From contig OZ020491.1 of NCBI GenBank assembly GCA_963971405.1, positions 4,780,910 to 4,844,909 on the forward strand: DNA of 64,000 bases, in the 5' to 3' direction. Shown in pieces: positions 59,201-63,058 of the stretch (its first letter is position 1; every line of letters starts with the position of its first letter). The DNA is from Psococerastis gibbosa (taxonomy: Eukaryota; Arthropoda; Insecta; Psocodea; Psocidae). The notes under the pieces are model-generated. The model ran no database searches, had not been told where the DNA came from, and saw only the letters and a list, made by a program, of their open reading frames with translations. The translations under genes and the position numbers were made by a program.

Positions 59201-62200
59201 ATAAACTACATAAGAAAACAAATCGCAATAAAATTCCAAACACATCAATGGAACGTATCTACAGAATAATTTTTGTTAAAAATGTTGGTCAAACTGATAA
59301 TCTAGGAAAAAAGTGAATTTTTTTCATTTTGTAAGATATTTTGTGAATCGACCACCTTGGTGTTCCAAGAAAGAAGGGCAAAAGGGTCTGAAAGAGACAG
59401 AGAGTAAGACCCTTATTAGTCCAACCCCAATAGTGATGGGTGAACCAAGTAACACCTGACTATATGCAAGGAATAGAACTATTTTGACAGAGAACGGTGG
59501 AGGTCCTCAGGTTCGTGGTAGCAGCACCCGGACAACTAAAGATGTGATACGATAGTCTTATAGTATAGGCTTAGTGCACAAGGCAGACTACTACGCAGCA
59601 GAGACGCTGAGTGATCCGCGATTGGAGTAAATGGGCTGGTCAAAAAACACAGAGTTAACTTCAGAAAATGTCTCTCTGTTGGGGTGGTTTATGGAAAACC
59701 GTGCACCAGCGTAGACTCAGCCACTAAGCGGAGAGAAATCTTGTGAAGTAGACTCTGTGTTTTTGGCGAACCCATTTCCTCCAATGACGGATCTCCCAGC
59801 GTATCTGCAGTGTAGAAATCGCCGTTGTGCACCGGGCCATAGGAGATACAAATAACCCAACGAATCTTCCATCACGGAGTCCATAAAAGATGGTGCTCCC
59901 ACGCTATCTAATGATAGTTTAAAAGGTAATTAATTGGATTATATGAACGCCCAACACAGATAACTGACGCGATTCCCACTTAAAAATTCAACATGGTGGA
60001 CAAAACCCATACAAAAATCACCCATGACATTCACAAAATCGTCAGTTTGACCAACAAAACAAAACATCAACAACAATTCACCAATCACAGCATACTCACT
60101 TGGCGCAGTTACACGGAGTTTTCCGGGTAGGATCAACAAGGTTCCAGGTGCCGAGTTGCGTCTCGTGGGCGGTGCCAGGGGGCGTGGCCTCGGGTTCCGC
60201 GGGGACAGTGATAACGTCCTGCCACGCCCACTCAGGCAGCAGCACGCTGGGCTTCGCTGGATGGTGCGTCGAATTGGGATGGTAGCTGCAGCTCACTTGG
60301 GCAGGCTCCGCCCCCGTAACTGCGGTCCCTTCCGCCGACGGGCTCGATTTCCGTTTCTTCGGGCATGGAGAGCAGGGAGGTGATGCTGGACCTGTAAATT
60401 TGAAGTATTCTTTAAAATAATGTGCGATTTATTTATTTATTCGTGGCACCCCGTGCATGAGACAACTAAGGCCCGGTCGGCCGATCATGACGCCAGTGAC
60501 GCGCTGGGAAATTTGTCACAGTTGGAAAACCAGATTTCTGTGACAGGCGTGAACCCGACCGCACGCAGGTGTAAGGATTACCCCTCGACACGCCCAGGTC
60601 ACGCCTCAGCGTCAGAAATCTTAGGAAGCGCGTTCAGAAATAGACTATTTTTTGGTACCAACCTTTCACCAGCTCACTTGCTCCCATGGCAAATTTCCCA
60701 GCGCGTCACCGGCGTTAGACTTCCGGCAAAACGATCAACAGAAGATCGATCCAGAGGAAAAATGCCACTCAGTAATATTAATCCCAACAGCCACTTACAA
60801 GTCCTAAACGACAGCCACCATATTCATAGTAGGAAGCAGGTGCTAGTAATACCCTTCCATGATCGTCCTCAGTCTGGTATCTGCACGTCTGTCTTGGTCT
60901 TATTCTCGTTCAATGGAAGTATTCTCGTCCATGCCCCTGGCAGCCTACAACGTAGTACTATGGATATTTCATCTTCACACCACCTAAGAGGACCTCAACG
61001 CCCGGGGTCACCCTCTCCTCCAATAACACTAGCATACGTACCCGAACTTAGTTTGCCAGGGCCGGAAGTAGGTTTCCCTAGTGGACAGGGCGTAGGTAGT
61101 ATGAGCGGGCTCGCAGGGTCGTCCATGTCCGTGGCGAGAACGTAGCATGAAGGATACTTCATCTTGACACCGCCTACGAGGACCTCAACGACCGGAGGAA
61201 CGTCGGACTCCACCCCCGACTTCGCGTGGATCGGATAGAACTGCCGCCATTCCTCCAGAAGCCGGACCGTTAAAGCGTCAGTTGCCTAAACAACAAGAAT
61301 CACGTAAGTACTAAACAATAAAATAAATAACATTAAAGTCCGTATTTATAGCCGGTCTTTTGTAATGTTGTTTCCTTCTTTCTATTCTATGTTCCTGTTG
61401 TTGTTCTTCAAATTTAACCTTAAGGCCTTCACTTCGCTAATGTGCTAAGGCGGGGATTCCACCGACCAGCTAGGGCTAATTACAAAAACGGTGACGTGGT
61501 AGCAGACATTCATGACTAAGGCGGGGTTTCCACCGACTTCGCATTGCAGAATGCAAATGACATTGACGGAAATTTGAATTTTTCTTTTTATAGAAATCTA
61601 TTAAAATGTTTGTACTTAACATACCCCATGACGCCATTTTTTAATTTTAGTTTGTTTGTTTGTGATTTTACTGTATGATCATTTGATCAATTTTAACTAT
61701 GGAATAGAGGAAAACCAACATTTCCGTCAATGTCATTTGCATTCTGCAATGCGAGGTCGGTGGAAACCCCGCCTAAGTCTTGAATGTCTACTACCATGTC
61801 ACCGTTTTTGTATTTAGCCCTAGCCGGTCGGTGGAATCCCCGCCTTATTTAAATTTATTGTTTTATACAGTAAGGAGCCAAAAATAGATTTAACACGCTT
61901 TGATAAATCTACCTCTGACGACTGCTGTCCCTGTTAGGCCAGACAAATATTTAGATCTTAGTAAGTATAGCCCTGTTACTACTTTTAAACCATTATGACA
62001 GCTTATTTTCCCGTAATTAAGACTAATATTAAATTTTAAAAAAGACTAATCTACCAAAATTTCCTTAGCTAGTGATGCTATTTACTGGATTTCCTGTTTA
62101 GCTGTACACTTATATACGACGCTTTTCCAACGTCAATGAGACTAGTCCGGGACCGAGGACCGACCTAAAGTACGGACCGGCAGTTCTTTGAGACGACACT

Positions 62201-63058
62201 AGCTACAGGTTACGTTACTTAAGTACTGAGATTCATAAACAATAGGGCACGCATTGACCATGCGCAGTGGCATTTTAAAACTGGAGAACAAAAACGATCA
62301 CGTAGTTTATATTTTGTTGTGTGGTTGTTTTACAAAGCTTGCTTTTCAGCATGTCTGCTTTTAAGCAACCTTGTCAGCCTGAAGGGGGGGGGGGGGGGTG
62401 AGTCTATTTATTAACTTGAGGCACCCCAAGGGCGGACTCCTTCACCTCAGGAGAAGGGAGTTGACTGATGGGCTCCTGATTATAGTGGATCCCGAACAAC
62501 TTGGGGAACATAGTAAAGTCACACGATTAATTCAGAGGTGACCAGGACTCAACACACACTGGTAGTCTCAGCGCGTAATCATGTCCCTGCCAACGCTGCT
62601 GTGCACACTACCAAGTTTGCTCTGTTCCGTTGGATTCAGCATGGTATGGCAGTTGGCAAGTACGACGTAGTTGGTTTGCACTCTTTTTAGAATGACAGTC
62701 TGACTTTGAATTTACAATCTGTCCGCGCCACACATGAAAATCGCTGAGCGGTTGGGACGCAAATAATTGAACTGCAAAATAAGGTCTAACATCAAGAAGT
62801 TCAAACTAGAATCGATCTATTTAGCACAGATTTTTTAGTGCCATTACAAACATTCTTACCTTGAAGGAGACTCCGGTTAGGTTGCCGGCAAGACCATTGG
62901 GTGCTAGAATAACAGGTACGCCAGAGGTAGAAGCATGAGCCGCCGCGAGGTGGTGCCTTGCCAAGGAGTAGACAGCGGGGTGCACGCGGACGTCTACGCT
63001 GGCGACAACGGTCGACTCCCCATGCAGGAAGAACGCGAAGGAAAACGACAGGTAGGTG
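35080..63058 (-). CDS. MED13, Mediator complex subunit 13 (19 exons, 5' partial)
   Basis: MED13 is the large scaffold of the Mediator kinase module (CDK8, cyclin C, MED12, MED13). It links that module to core Mediator in the nucleus. Nineteen exons were traced by similarity to known MED13 proteins and by GT-AG sites with matching phases. Exon ends, in transcription order: 63058-62860, 61285-61042, 60391-60100, 58399-58292, 54958-54688, 54044-53797, 52167-51939, 51543-51360, 50609-50359, 49742-49285, 48609-48120, 47576-47154, 46618-46267, 45738-45320, 44247-43875, 41868-41591, 41310-41041, 40460-40186, 35212-35080. Together they encode about 1,831 residues plus stop; the frame is open throughout. 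Vertebrate MED13 has about 2,170 residues, so the missing N-terminus (150-200 residues) lies beyond the window. The weakest junction is exon 4 to 5. Exons are GC-rich, introns AT-rich and full of transposons. Confidence 0.93.
35354..35733 (-). repeat. candidate 3' LTR of the BEL/Pao element
   Basis: On the minus strand this 380-bp stretch begins TGTTGAGAAG and ends GTGTTACA, giving the TG...CA ends expected of an LTR. It follows the pol stop by about 60 bases. No full 5' partner exists for comparison, so the limits are inferred. Its own polyadenylation site would act in the MED13 sense direction. Confidence 0.5.
35792..38956 (-). CDS. BEL/Pao pol polyprotein (RT, RNase H, integrase)
   Basis: Open frame of 1,054 codons from the first Met; the same frame stays open upstream to about 39165, so the Met is probably internal. 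Reverse transcriptase: ADIETFF at residues 104-110 and the catalytic YCDDF at 190-194. RNase H: FADAS (371-375), E419 and D450. Integrase: zinc-binding H687, H692, C722 and C725, then the D758 / D824 / E875 triad. The C-terminus (about 960-1050) has the IGQLVWIRD and [11 protein letters not shown] blocks of the domain that closes BEL/Pao pol proteins. The key catalytic residues all look present, and no stop interrupts the frame. Gag and protease are absent, so the copy cannot be autonomous as it stands. Confidence 0.9.
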   Translation of the reverse strand: MASFHSMEKRILKSPKDYSTYQSALQDYLNKNQISFSNQSNNFLFSQIVKYNSAGKAKLVFDGTLKANKDSSNFNSVLYSGPKLQRDLNYIILATRVFPVCFSADIETFFRNIKITHEDSEKIHILARLELACGSPRASPEGKITECKLNHLPYGLKCSPFIALRCTKQLAIENNLSHPNASQAILQYAYCDDFFIGSKSIQSAISLRHELSELLSLGAFPLGKFVSNCPEVLEGLPSERLGNPVHSLDSDSGYLNTSQETAVLGLQWQTVSDNFCFKIYNFSGDVTRRTCLSYIAKTFDSSGLLQPVVFWLKTFVQNLWHHHSDLGWDCTLPEHLKSKWLNFTSKMHLLSNIRIPRYITFTNATHWLVLFADASILGYSTCAYLVSRDEITQNYQSNILYAKSKLSPKRINRTIPQLELASIELACRVLKWFVSGQLPYNIQSYFIMSDSTIALAYLKIPPHKLKTYAGNRVSNILELCRDITVSFLHCSSSENSADAITRGLDPESLINNQLWFNGPTILRSSLFPENLKINTNVSDNSDLSEIKRDIHVLTATCNTVQPFFCSVIERFSSFSKLCRTVAYVLRFIAICRKQTSLYSPNVGEITAATIVLVKAQQQYSFREDICKLKRGQISKQLLTLTPFLDADGVMRVGGRLPLTSDIAFNVAHPITLPKKCHLSTLICRYYHNLSIHSGPSLSLGLSRQKFWIISGRSLMRSIIHSCLTCAKYNPVFPSPIQGTLPSSRVTPCHPFRDEVGVDAFGWYPMKVSIRRNSATTKIWALIFVCMATRCCHIEPITSMSTKDYLAALDRFVARRGLPRKIVSDNGGNFVKGGKLLQEYACFLEENKNEILSELCTRGIQVSHIVPYGAWLGGWEPMCKMAKATLKKLLTSNMLYEQYLTLFIKVESLLNSKPYLGPYSTSDPNPESLISPSSFICGGPMASAPFIVTEELRTPTERWDRLRSIYLRFWRVWHQQVLHSLAQRNKWPQATKNNLKIGQLVWIRDAATVPGTWPLGVVVKTLPDLIGNVRLVEVRSINGTVVKRASRNLAIVPSV
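39154..39513 (+). mobile_element. LINE 3' end fragment with CCHC-like tail
   Basis: The conceptual frame has [20 protein letters not shown], the Cys/His motif found at the C-terminus of many LINE ORF2 proteins, followed by a short region that runs into [15 protein letters not shown]. The DNA end (ATAGCCCTAACTCCACTAGG, then TTATTTATTTATT) is the tail of SINE-A. The fragment is 5' truncated, abutting the LTR remnant of the BEL/Pao element. Confidence 0.7.
39640..39990 (+). mobile_element. RTE-like LINE tail, second family
   Basis: Shares GGGACTGGTACCAGAGAAAG, CGAATGGATATCAGCAGG and GGAGGAGACTCACGTGCCAC with fragments at 50695 (reverse) and 53490. Conceptually it contains the Arg-rich GRxRRRYRNQI and QExRRLTCHT-like blocks of a post-RT tail. 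Frames are broken. It ends in a short GATGAT run. Confidence 0.6.
40186..40460 (-). CDS. MED13: MED13 exon 18
   Basis: Encodes [36 protein letters not shown] and [13 protein letters not shown], all diagnostic of the MED13 C-terminal domain. The acceptor is TTTCAG at 40461 and the donor GTACGG at 40185. It ends in phase 2 and joins exon 19 to make the Arg of DVLRY. Confidence 0.95.
40461..41040 (-). other. MED13 intron 17
   Basis: No repeat or gene was recognised. Confidence 0.6.
41041..41310 (-). CDS. MED13: MED13 exon 17, acidic linker
   Basis: Exactly 90 codons, phase 0 at both ends. It reads [17 protein letters not shown], then a Ser/Gln-rich stretch, and corresponds to the acidic, poorly conserved linker before the C-terminal block in other MED13 proteins. 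Donor GTGAGT, acceptor CTTGCAG. Confidence 0.9.
41591..41868 (-). CDS. MED13: MED13 exon 16
   Basis: Begins [11 protein letters not shown] and contains [18 protein letters not shown] and [15 protein letters not shown], which align with the MED13 C-terminal (PIWI-like) module. Joins exon 15 through a split Gly codon. Donor GTAGGT. Confidence 0.95.
41949..42741. mobile_element. non-autonomous TIR element, copy 2, single unit
   Basis: Inverted copy of the element at 6465, with one internal unit instead of two. ATGCTTTCCAATT on the left and AAATTGGAAAGCAA on the right. Internal blocks include AATTTCATCAAAATCGACCG, GGTTCCTGGTACCTCAAAAC and AATTTCGACCATCACAAATC. It lies in MED13 intron 15. Confidence 0.7.
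42830..43540. mobile_element. PIF/Harbinger-like non-autonomous element
   Basis: The left end GGGATGCGTTTTTCCTAAGC and the right end, in reverse complement GGACGTTTTTCCCAAACG, form diverged inverted repeats. GCGTTTT or its complement recurs about ten times in the two subterminal regions, as expected for transposase-binding repeats. A short MADF-like reading frame inside (43070-43168) supports Harbinger, whose second protein often has such a domain. The superfamily is inferred. Confidence 0.5.
43070..43168 (+). pseudogene. start of a MADF/Myb-like protein, truncated
   Basis: A 32-codon frame starts [13 protein letters not shown] and contains [15 protein letters not shown], then stops. The FxxFxxxPCLWxxN spacing is that of the start of MADF/Myb-like domains carried by PIF/Harbinger elements. 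It is far too short to be functional. Confidence 0.4.
43875..44247 (-). CDS. MED13: MED13 exon 15
   Basis: Strongly conserved: [52 protein letters not shown] and [12 protein letters not shown]. This is the most conserved part of the MED13 C-terminal domain. Donor GTACGT, acceptor TTGCAG; ends in phase 1. Confidence 0.97.
44248..45319 (-). other. MED13 intron 14 with a LINE fragment
   Basis: Holds the LINE fragment at 44483-44890. Nothing else was recognised. Confidence 0.6.
44483..44890 (-). mobile_element. LINE ORF2 C-terminal fragment
   Basis: Conceptual translation gives [38 protein letters not shown] and GARLYNHLP, then, after a frame change, [16 protein letters not shown]. This is the region after the reverse transcriptase of a non-LTR retrotransposon (CR1/Jockey-like group). 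It is a broken 5'-truncated copy. Confidence 0.7.
45320..45738 (-). CDS. MED13: MED13 exon 14
   Basis: Contains [46 protein letters not shown] and [19 protein letters not shown], matching the start of the conserved MED13 C-terminal region (PPAIVVYIIDPF and QCRRPL in vertebrates). Acceptor GTGCAG, donor GTAAGT. Confidence 0.97.
45849..46018 (+). mobile_element. SINE-A copy 3
   Basis: TAGAGTAGTGGTACGGACTC, TGACTTTCACCCGAAAG, GGAGAGGGCTTTATTGCCCT and a TTAGCTCAGTAATAGAACAG tail. Antisense to MED13. Confidence 0.8.
46045..46225. repeat. dispersed repeat with CTCCCGAAACGT block, copy 2
   Basis: AACAAAGGGTTAGTTCAATT, TGTGTTAGTAGTCATT and ACTCCCGAAACGTTGCCCAC; partner of 3330-3480. Confidence 0.5.
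46267..46618 (-). CDS. MED13: MED13 exon 13
   Basis: [30 protein letters not shown] and [16 protein letters not shown] match the CRLGQHRPV, WFSQ and KLYAQVCRYDLGPYL blocks of other MED13 proteins. A Pro/Ser-rich linker follows and is much shorter than the vertebrate one. Acceptor TGTGCAG, donor GTAAGT. Confidence 0.96.
46619..47153 (-). other. MED13 intron 12
   Basis: A partial FB-A foldback lies at 46993-47080. Nothing else was recognised. Confidence 0.6.
46993..47080. repeat. FB-A fragment in MED13 intron 12
   Basis: One arm only: AGATGTTGACTGCAGATGTT, then GGTCCATCAGCCCGGATTCT. Diverged from the copies at 2801 and 9321. Confidence 0.65.
47154..47576 (-). CDS. MED13: MED13 exon 12
   Basis: Exactly 141 codons, phase 0 at both ends. 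Contains [66 protein letters not shown] and [10 protein letters not shown]. These match the MID-like segment of MED13. Acceptor TTGCAG, donor GTATGT. Confidence 0.97.
47577..48119 (-). other. MED13 intron 11 with an RTE-like fragment
   Basis: Occupied from about 47735 by an RTE-like LINE tail on the plus strand. Nothing else was recognised. Confidence 0.6.
47735..48085 (+). mobile_element. RTE-like LINE tail
   Basis: GAGAACAGAATCAGACATGT, CGCATATCTTGGAGAGATCG, GAGGGCTCCCGACAGAAGAA and CATGATCATCGCAAATATTT follow the order of the fragments at 10110 and 52189. Frames are broken; it ends in (GAA)n. It may overlap the start of exon 11's downstream intron edge only, not the exon. Confidence 0.65.
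48120..48609 (-). CDS. MED13: MED13 exon 11
   Basis: Contains [12 protein letters not shown] and [12 protein letters not shown], which match the CTCGFSAVMNRKF and GLFLEDELDI blocks of MED13, then [20 protein letters not shown]. The first base completes a Gly codon begun in exon 10. Acceptor TTCCAG, donor GTTAGT. Confidence 0.96.
48610..49284 (-). other. MED13 intron 10
   Basis: At about 48880-48940 an inverted LINE/SINE-R3 3' end (TCTTCTTTTAATGCCTATCG) is present. A T-run lies at about 49217-49239. Nothing else was recognised. Confidence 0.55.
49285..49742 (-). CDS. MED13: MED13 exon 10
   Basis: [57 protein letters not shown] and [10 protein letters not shown] correspond in order to the [47 protein letters not shown] and NFDSCCICVC-type regions of the family. 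A proline-rich stretch in the middle is lineage-specific. Donor GTAAGT, acceptor CTTTAG. Confidence 0.96.
49743..50358 (-). other. MED13 intron 9
   Basis: AT-rich, no repeat recognised. Confidence 0.5.
50359..50609 (-). CDS. MED13: MED13 exon 9
   Basis: [18 protein letters not shown] matches the LHKMYPTPPSLEQ block of MED13. It ends [17 protein letters not shown]. Acceptor TTTCAG, donor GTGAGG. Confidence 0.94.
50610..51359 (-). other. MED13 intron 8 with LINE tail
   Basis: Holds the LINE tail fragment at 50695-50935. The rest shows no recognised feature. Confidence 0.55.
50695..50935 (-). mobile_element. RTE-like LINE tail, second family
   Basis: In reverse complement it reads GTAAAGCGAATGGATAACTG, GGAAGAGATGGAAAAACCAG, TGGTGCCAGAGGAAGTGTTG and GGAGGCTCACGTATCACACC, as at 39640. 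Confidence 0.6.
51360..51543 (-). CDS. MED13: MED13 exon 8
   Basis: Contains [20 protein letters not shown], the counterpart of the YTDLDNLFNSDEDE acidic motif of MED13, and ends in a Pro/Asn-rich stretch. Donor GTGAGT, acceptor TTGCAG. Confidence 0.94.
51544..51938 (-). other. MED13 intron 7
   Basis: An inverted copy of the recurring short motif lies at 51750-51812 (AAAATATTTTTGGCGCG, CCGTATCTCCTCCATAAAAT). Confidence 0.5.
51939..52167 (-). CDS. MED13: MED13 exon 7
   Basis: Starts by completing a Trp codon and reads [17 protein letters not shown]; ends [13 protein letters not shown], matching the KIDPYAFVEGDEEF region. Acceptor TTTTAG, donor GTGAGT. Confidence 0.92.
52189..52755 (+). mobile_element. 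RTE-like LINE tail, interrupted
   Basis: Conceptual [20 protein letters not shown] and [15 protein letters not shown] are typical of RTE-like ORF2 C-termini. The fragment continues to GTCAAAATTGCCAAGAAGAT and CGCTAGTAGAGGC after the FB-G insertion at 52469-52697. A probable target is visible where CAGTGGTTTGCC meets the element. Confidence 0.7.
52469..52697. repeat. FB-G foldback inserted in the LINE
   Basis: CACGGTTTCCACCGACCTCT on the left and AGGTCGGTGGAAACCACGCC on the right. The inside has GCATTCTGCAATG-type and TCTTGAATGTCTGCTACCAC modules, asymmetrically placed, suggesting module rearrangement. Confidence 0.75.
53490..53620 (+). mobile_element. RTE-like LINE tail, second family
   Basis: GATACTGGTACCAAAGAGAG, GGGACAGACAGGAGGGAGTG and GGAGGCTCACATATCACACA match the fragment at 39640. 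Confidence 0.55.
53797..54044 (-). CDS. MED13: MED13 exon 6
   Basis: A Ser/Pro-rich stretch leads to [11 protein letters not shown] at the end; the last codon is split and is completed as Trp by exon 7 (DAW|LNHPVKK). The YDYS..DAWL arrangement is seen in insect MED13. Acceptor TTTGCAG, donor GTACGT. Confidence 0.9.
54045..54687 (-). other. MED13 intron 5
   Basis: No repeat recognised. A CT/C-rich stretch near 54340-54400 gives open frames on both strands without any family resemblance. Confidence 0.5.
54688..54958 (-). CDS. MED13: MED13 exon 5, Pro/Ser/Thr-rich
   Basis: [20 protein letters not shown] through [15 protein letters not shown] and APTPE. It is a low-complexity linker, in the place where other MED13 proteins have Pro-rich sequence. 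Kept as coding because both splice sites (CTGCAG acceptor, GTATGT donor) and phases fit and the frame is open and very GC-rich. Confidence 0.85.
55078..55270 (-). repeat. SINE-B copy
   Basis: CAATGAATGTATCCGATTGA, CTTCAGTCGCCTCACTAAGT, AACGACACGTCTCCGATCGC and AGCACGCTACCACCTGG. Confidence 0.7.
56201..56704 (-). mobile_element. 5'-truncated LINE with poly(A) and target duplication
   Basis: On the minus strand an open frame of over 130 codons reads [35 protein letters not shown] and [18 protein letters not shown], the C-terminal RNase H-adjacent and CCHC region of a Jockey/I-like LINE. It ends in a short UTR and a poly(A) of about 32 bases (T-run at about 56201-56232). CTGTAAACGGCAT flanks both sides (56189-56201 and 56705-56717), a clean target duplication. 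Sense to MED13. Confidence 0.9.
57485..57628. repeat. FB-G-like foldback
   Basis: TTAGGCGCTTATTCCTCCGA on the left and TCGAATAAGCGCCTTA on the right. The middle has GACGTGGTAGCAGACATTAA and its inverse. It shares the GTAGCAGACATT module with the other FB-G copies but has different outer ends. Confidence 0.75.
58292..58399 (-). CDS. MED13: MED13 exon 4 (donor uncertain)
   Basis: Contains [19 protein letters not shown], comparable to the conserved KRPLTPFHHR block. The acceptor (TTTGCAG) is good. The donor was set at GAG|GTTCGT because it is the only one in the required phase for exon 5; it is weak. If it is wrong, another small exon must lie in intron 4. Confidence 0.7.
58400..60099 (-). other. 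MED13 intron 3
   Basis: A dispersed repeat lies at about 58620-58945 (GCCACAGTTTTAGAGCTC, CCTCAGTAACCGTTATTTTT, ATTTCATGAAAAATTTGACT), related to 11100 and 26870. Nothing else was recognised. Confidence 0.5.
58620..58945. repeat. dispersed repeat, AACCGTTATTTTTT family
   Basis: The same order of blocks is at 26790-26930 plus 27180-27330, where a SINE-B copy interrupts it. Confidence 0.5.
60100..60391 (-). CDS. MED13: MED13 exon 3
   Basis: Starts [14 protein letters not shown] and ends [17 protein letters not shown], which matches the SWDFVEATQRTNCSCLRHK region. The SPPCSP stretch may be a phosphodegron. Acceptor TTACAG, donor GTGAGT. Confidence 0.93.
60392..61041 (-). other. MED13 intron 2, exon relic
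   Basis: A decayed copy of part of exon 2 lies at 60921-61012. The rest has no recognised feature; a 241-codon frame on the plus strand has no family resemblance. Confidence 0.6.
60921..61012 (-). pseudogene. decayed duplicate of part of MED13 exon 2
   Basis: In the exon 2 frame it reads [13 protein letters not shown], then a TAG stop, then YYV and a frame-shifted continuation that still has GCATGGACGAG. Exon 2 itself has [17 protein letters not shown] followed by GACATGGACGA. It lies about 30 bp downstream of the real exon 2 donor. Confidence 0.75.
61042..61285 (-). CDS. MED13: MED13 exon 2
   Basis: Contains [14 protein letters not shown] and [20 protein letters not shown], matching the GEWKQFYPI and AVEVLVAGVRMIYPACFVL blocks of the MED13 N-terminal domain. 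Acceptor TTTAG, donor GTACGT. Confidence 0.96.
61446..61846. repeat. FB-G element, nested copy
   Basis: Outer ends TAAGGCGGGGATTCCACCGA and TCGGTGGAATCCCCGCCTTA. Inner element at 61517-61775: TAAGGCGGGGTTTCCACCGA and TCGGTGGAAACCCCGCCTAA. The plan is the same as at 27429: outer arms with the GTAGCAGACATT module, inner arms with GCATTGCAGAATGCAAATGA and a centre with TGATCAATTTTAACTATGG. Confidence 0.85.
62336..62635. repeat. dispersed repeat, copy 2
   Basis: Partner of 8985-9255. A G-run of about 15 bases (about 62384-62398) has replaced the GGCGGGGGGAG stretch of copy 1. Ends CACTACCAAGTTTGC. Confidence 0.7.
62860..63058 (-). CDS. MED13: MED13 first exon in the window
   Basis: Reads [17 protein letters not shown], then [13 protein letters not shown] and [17 protein letters not shown], matching the LSCSFTFFLHGDS and PFGLNGTLTGQAFK blocks. 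The upstream part of the protein is not in this window. Acceptor TTGCAG, donor GTAAGA. Confidence 0.95.

Larger units (their letters stand above)
61286..62859 (-). other. MED13 intron 1 (first visible) with nested FB-G element
   Basis: Holds the nested foldback (61446-61846) and the dispersed repeat (62336-62635). Nothing else was recognised. Confidence 0.6.

Noticed and set aside
60420..61145. 241-codon open frame on the plus strand
   Set aside because: It lies opposite MED13 exon 2 and intron 2 and has no family resemblance or domain. Part of it is the complement of exon coding sequence.
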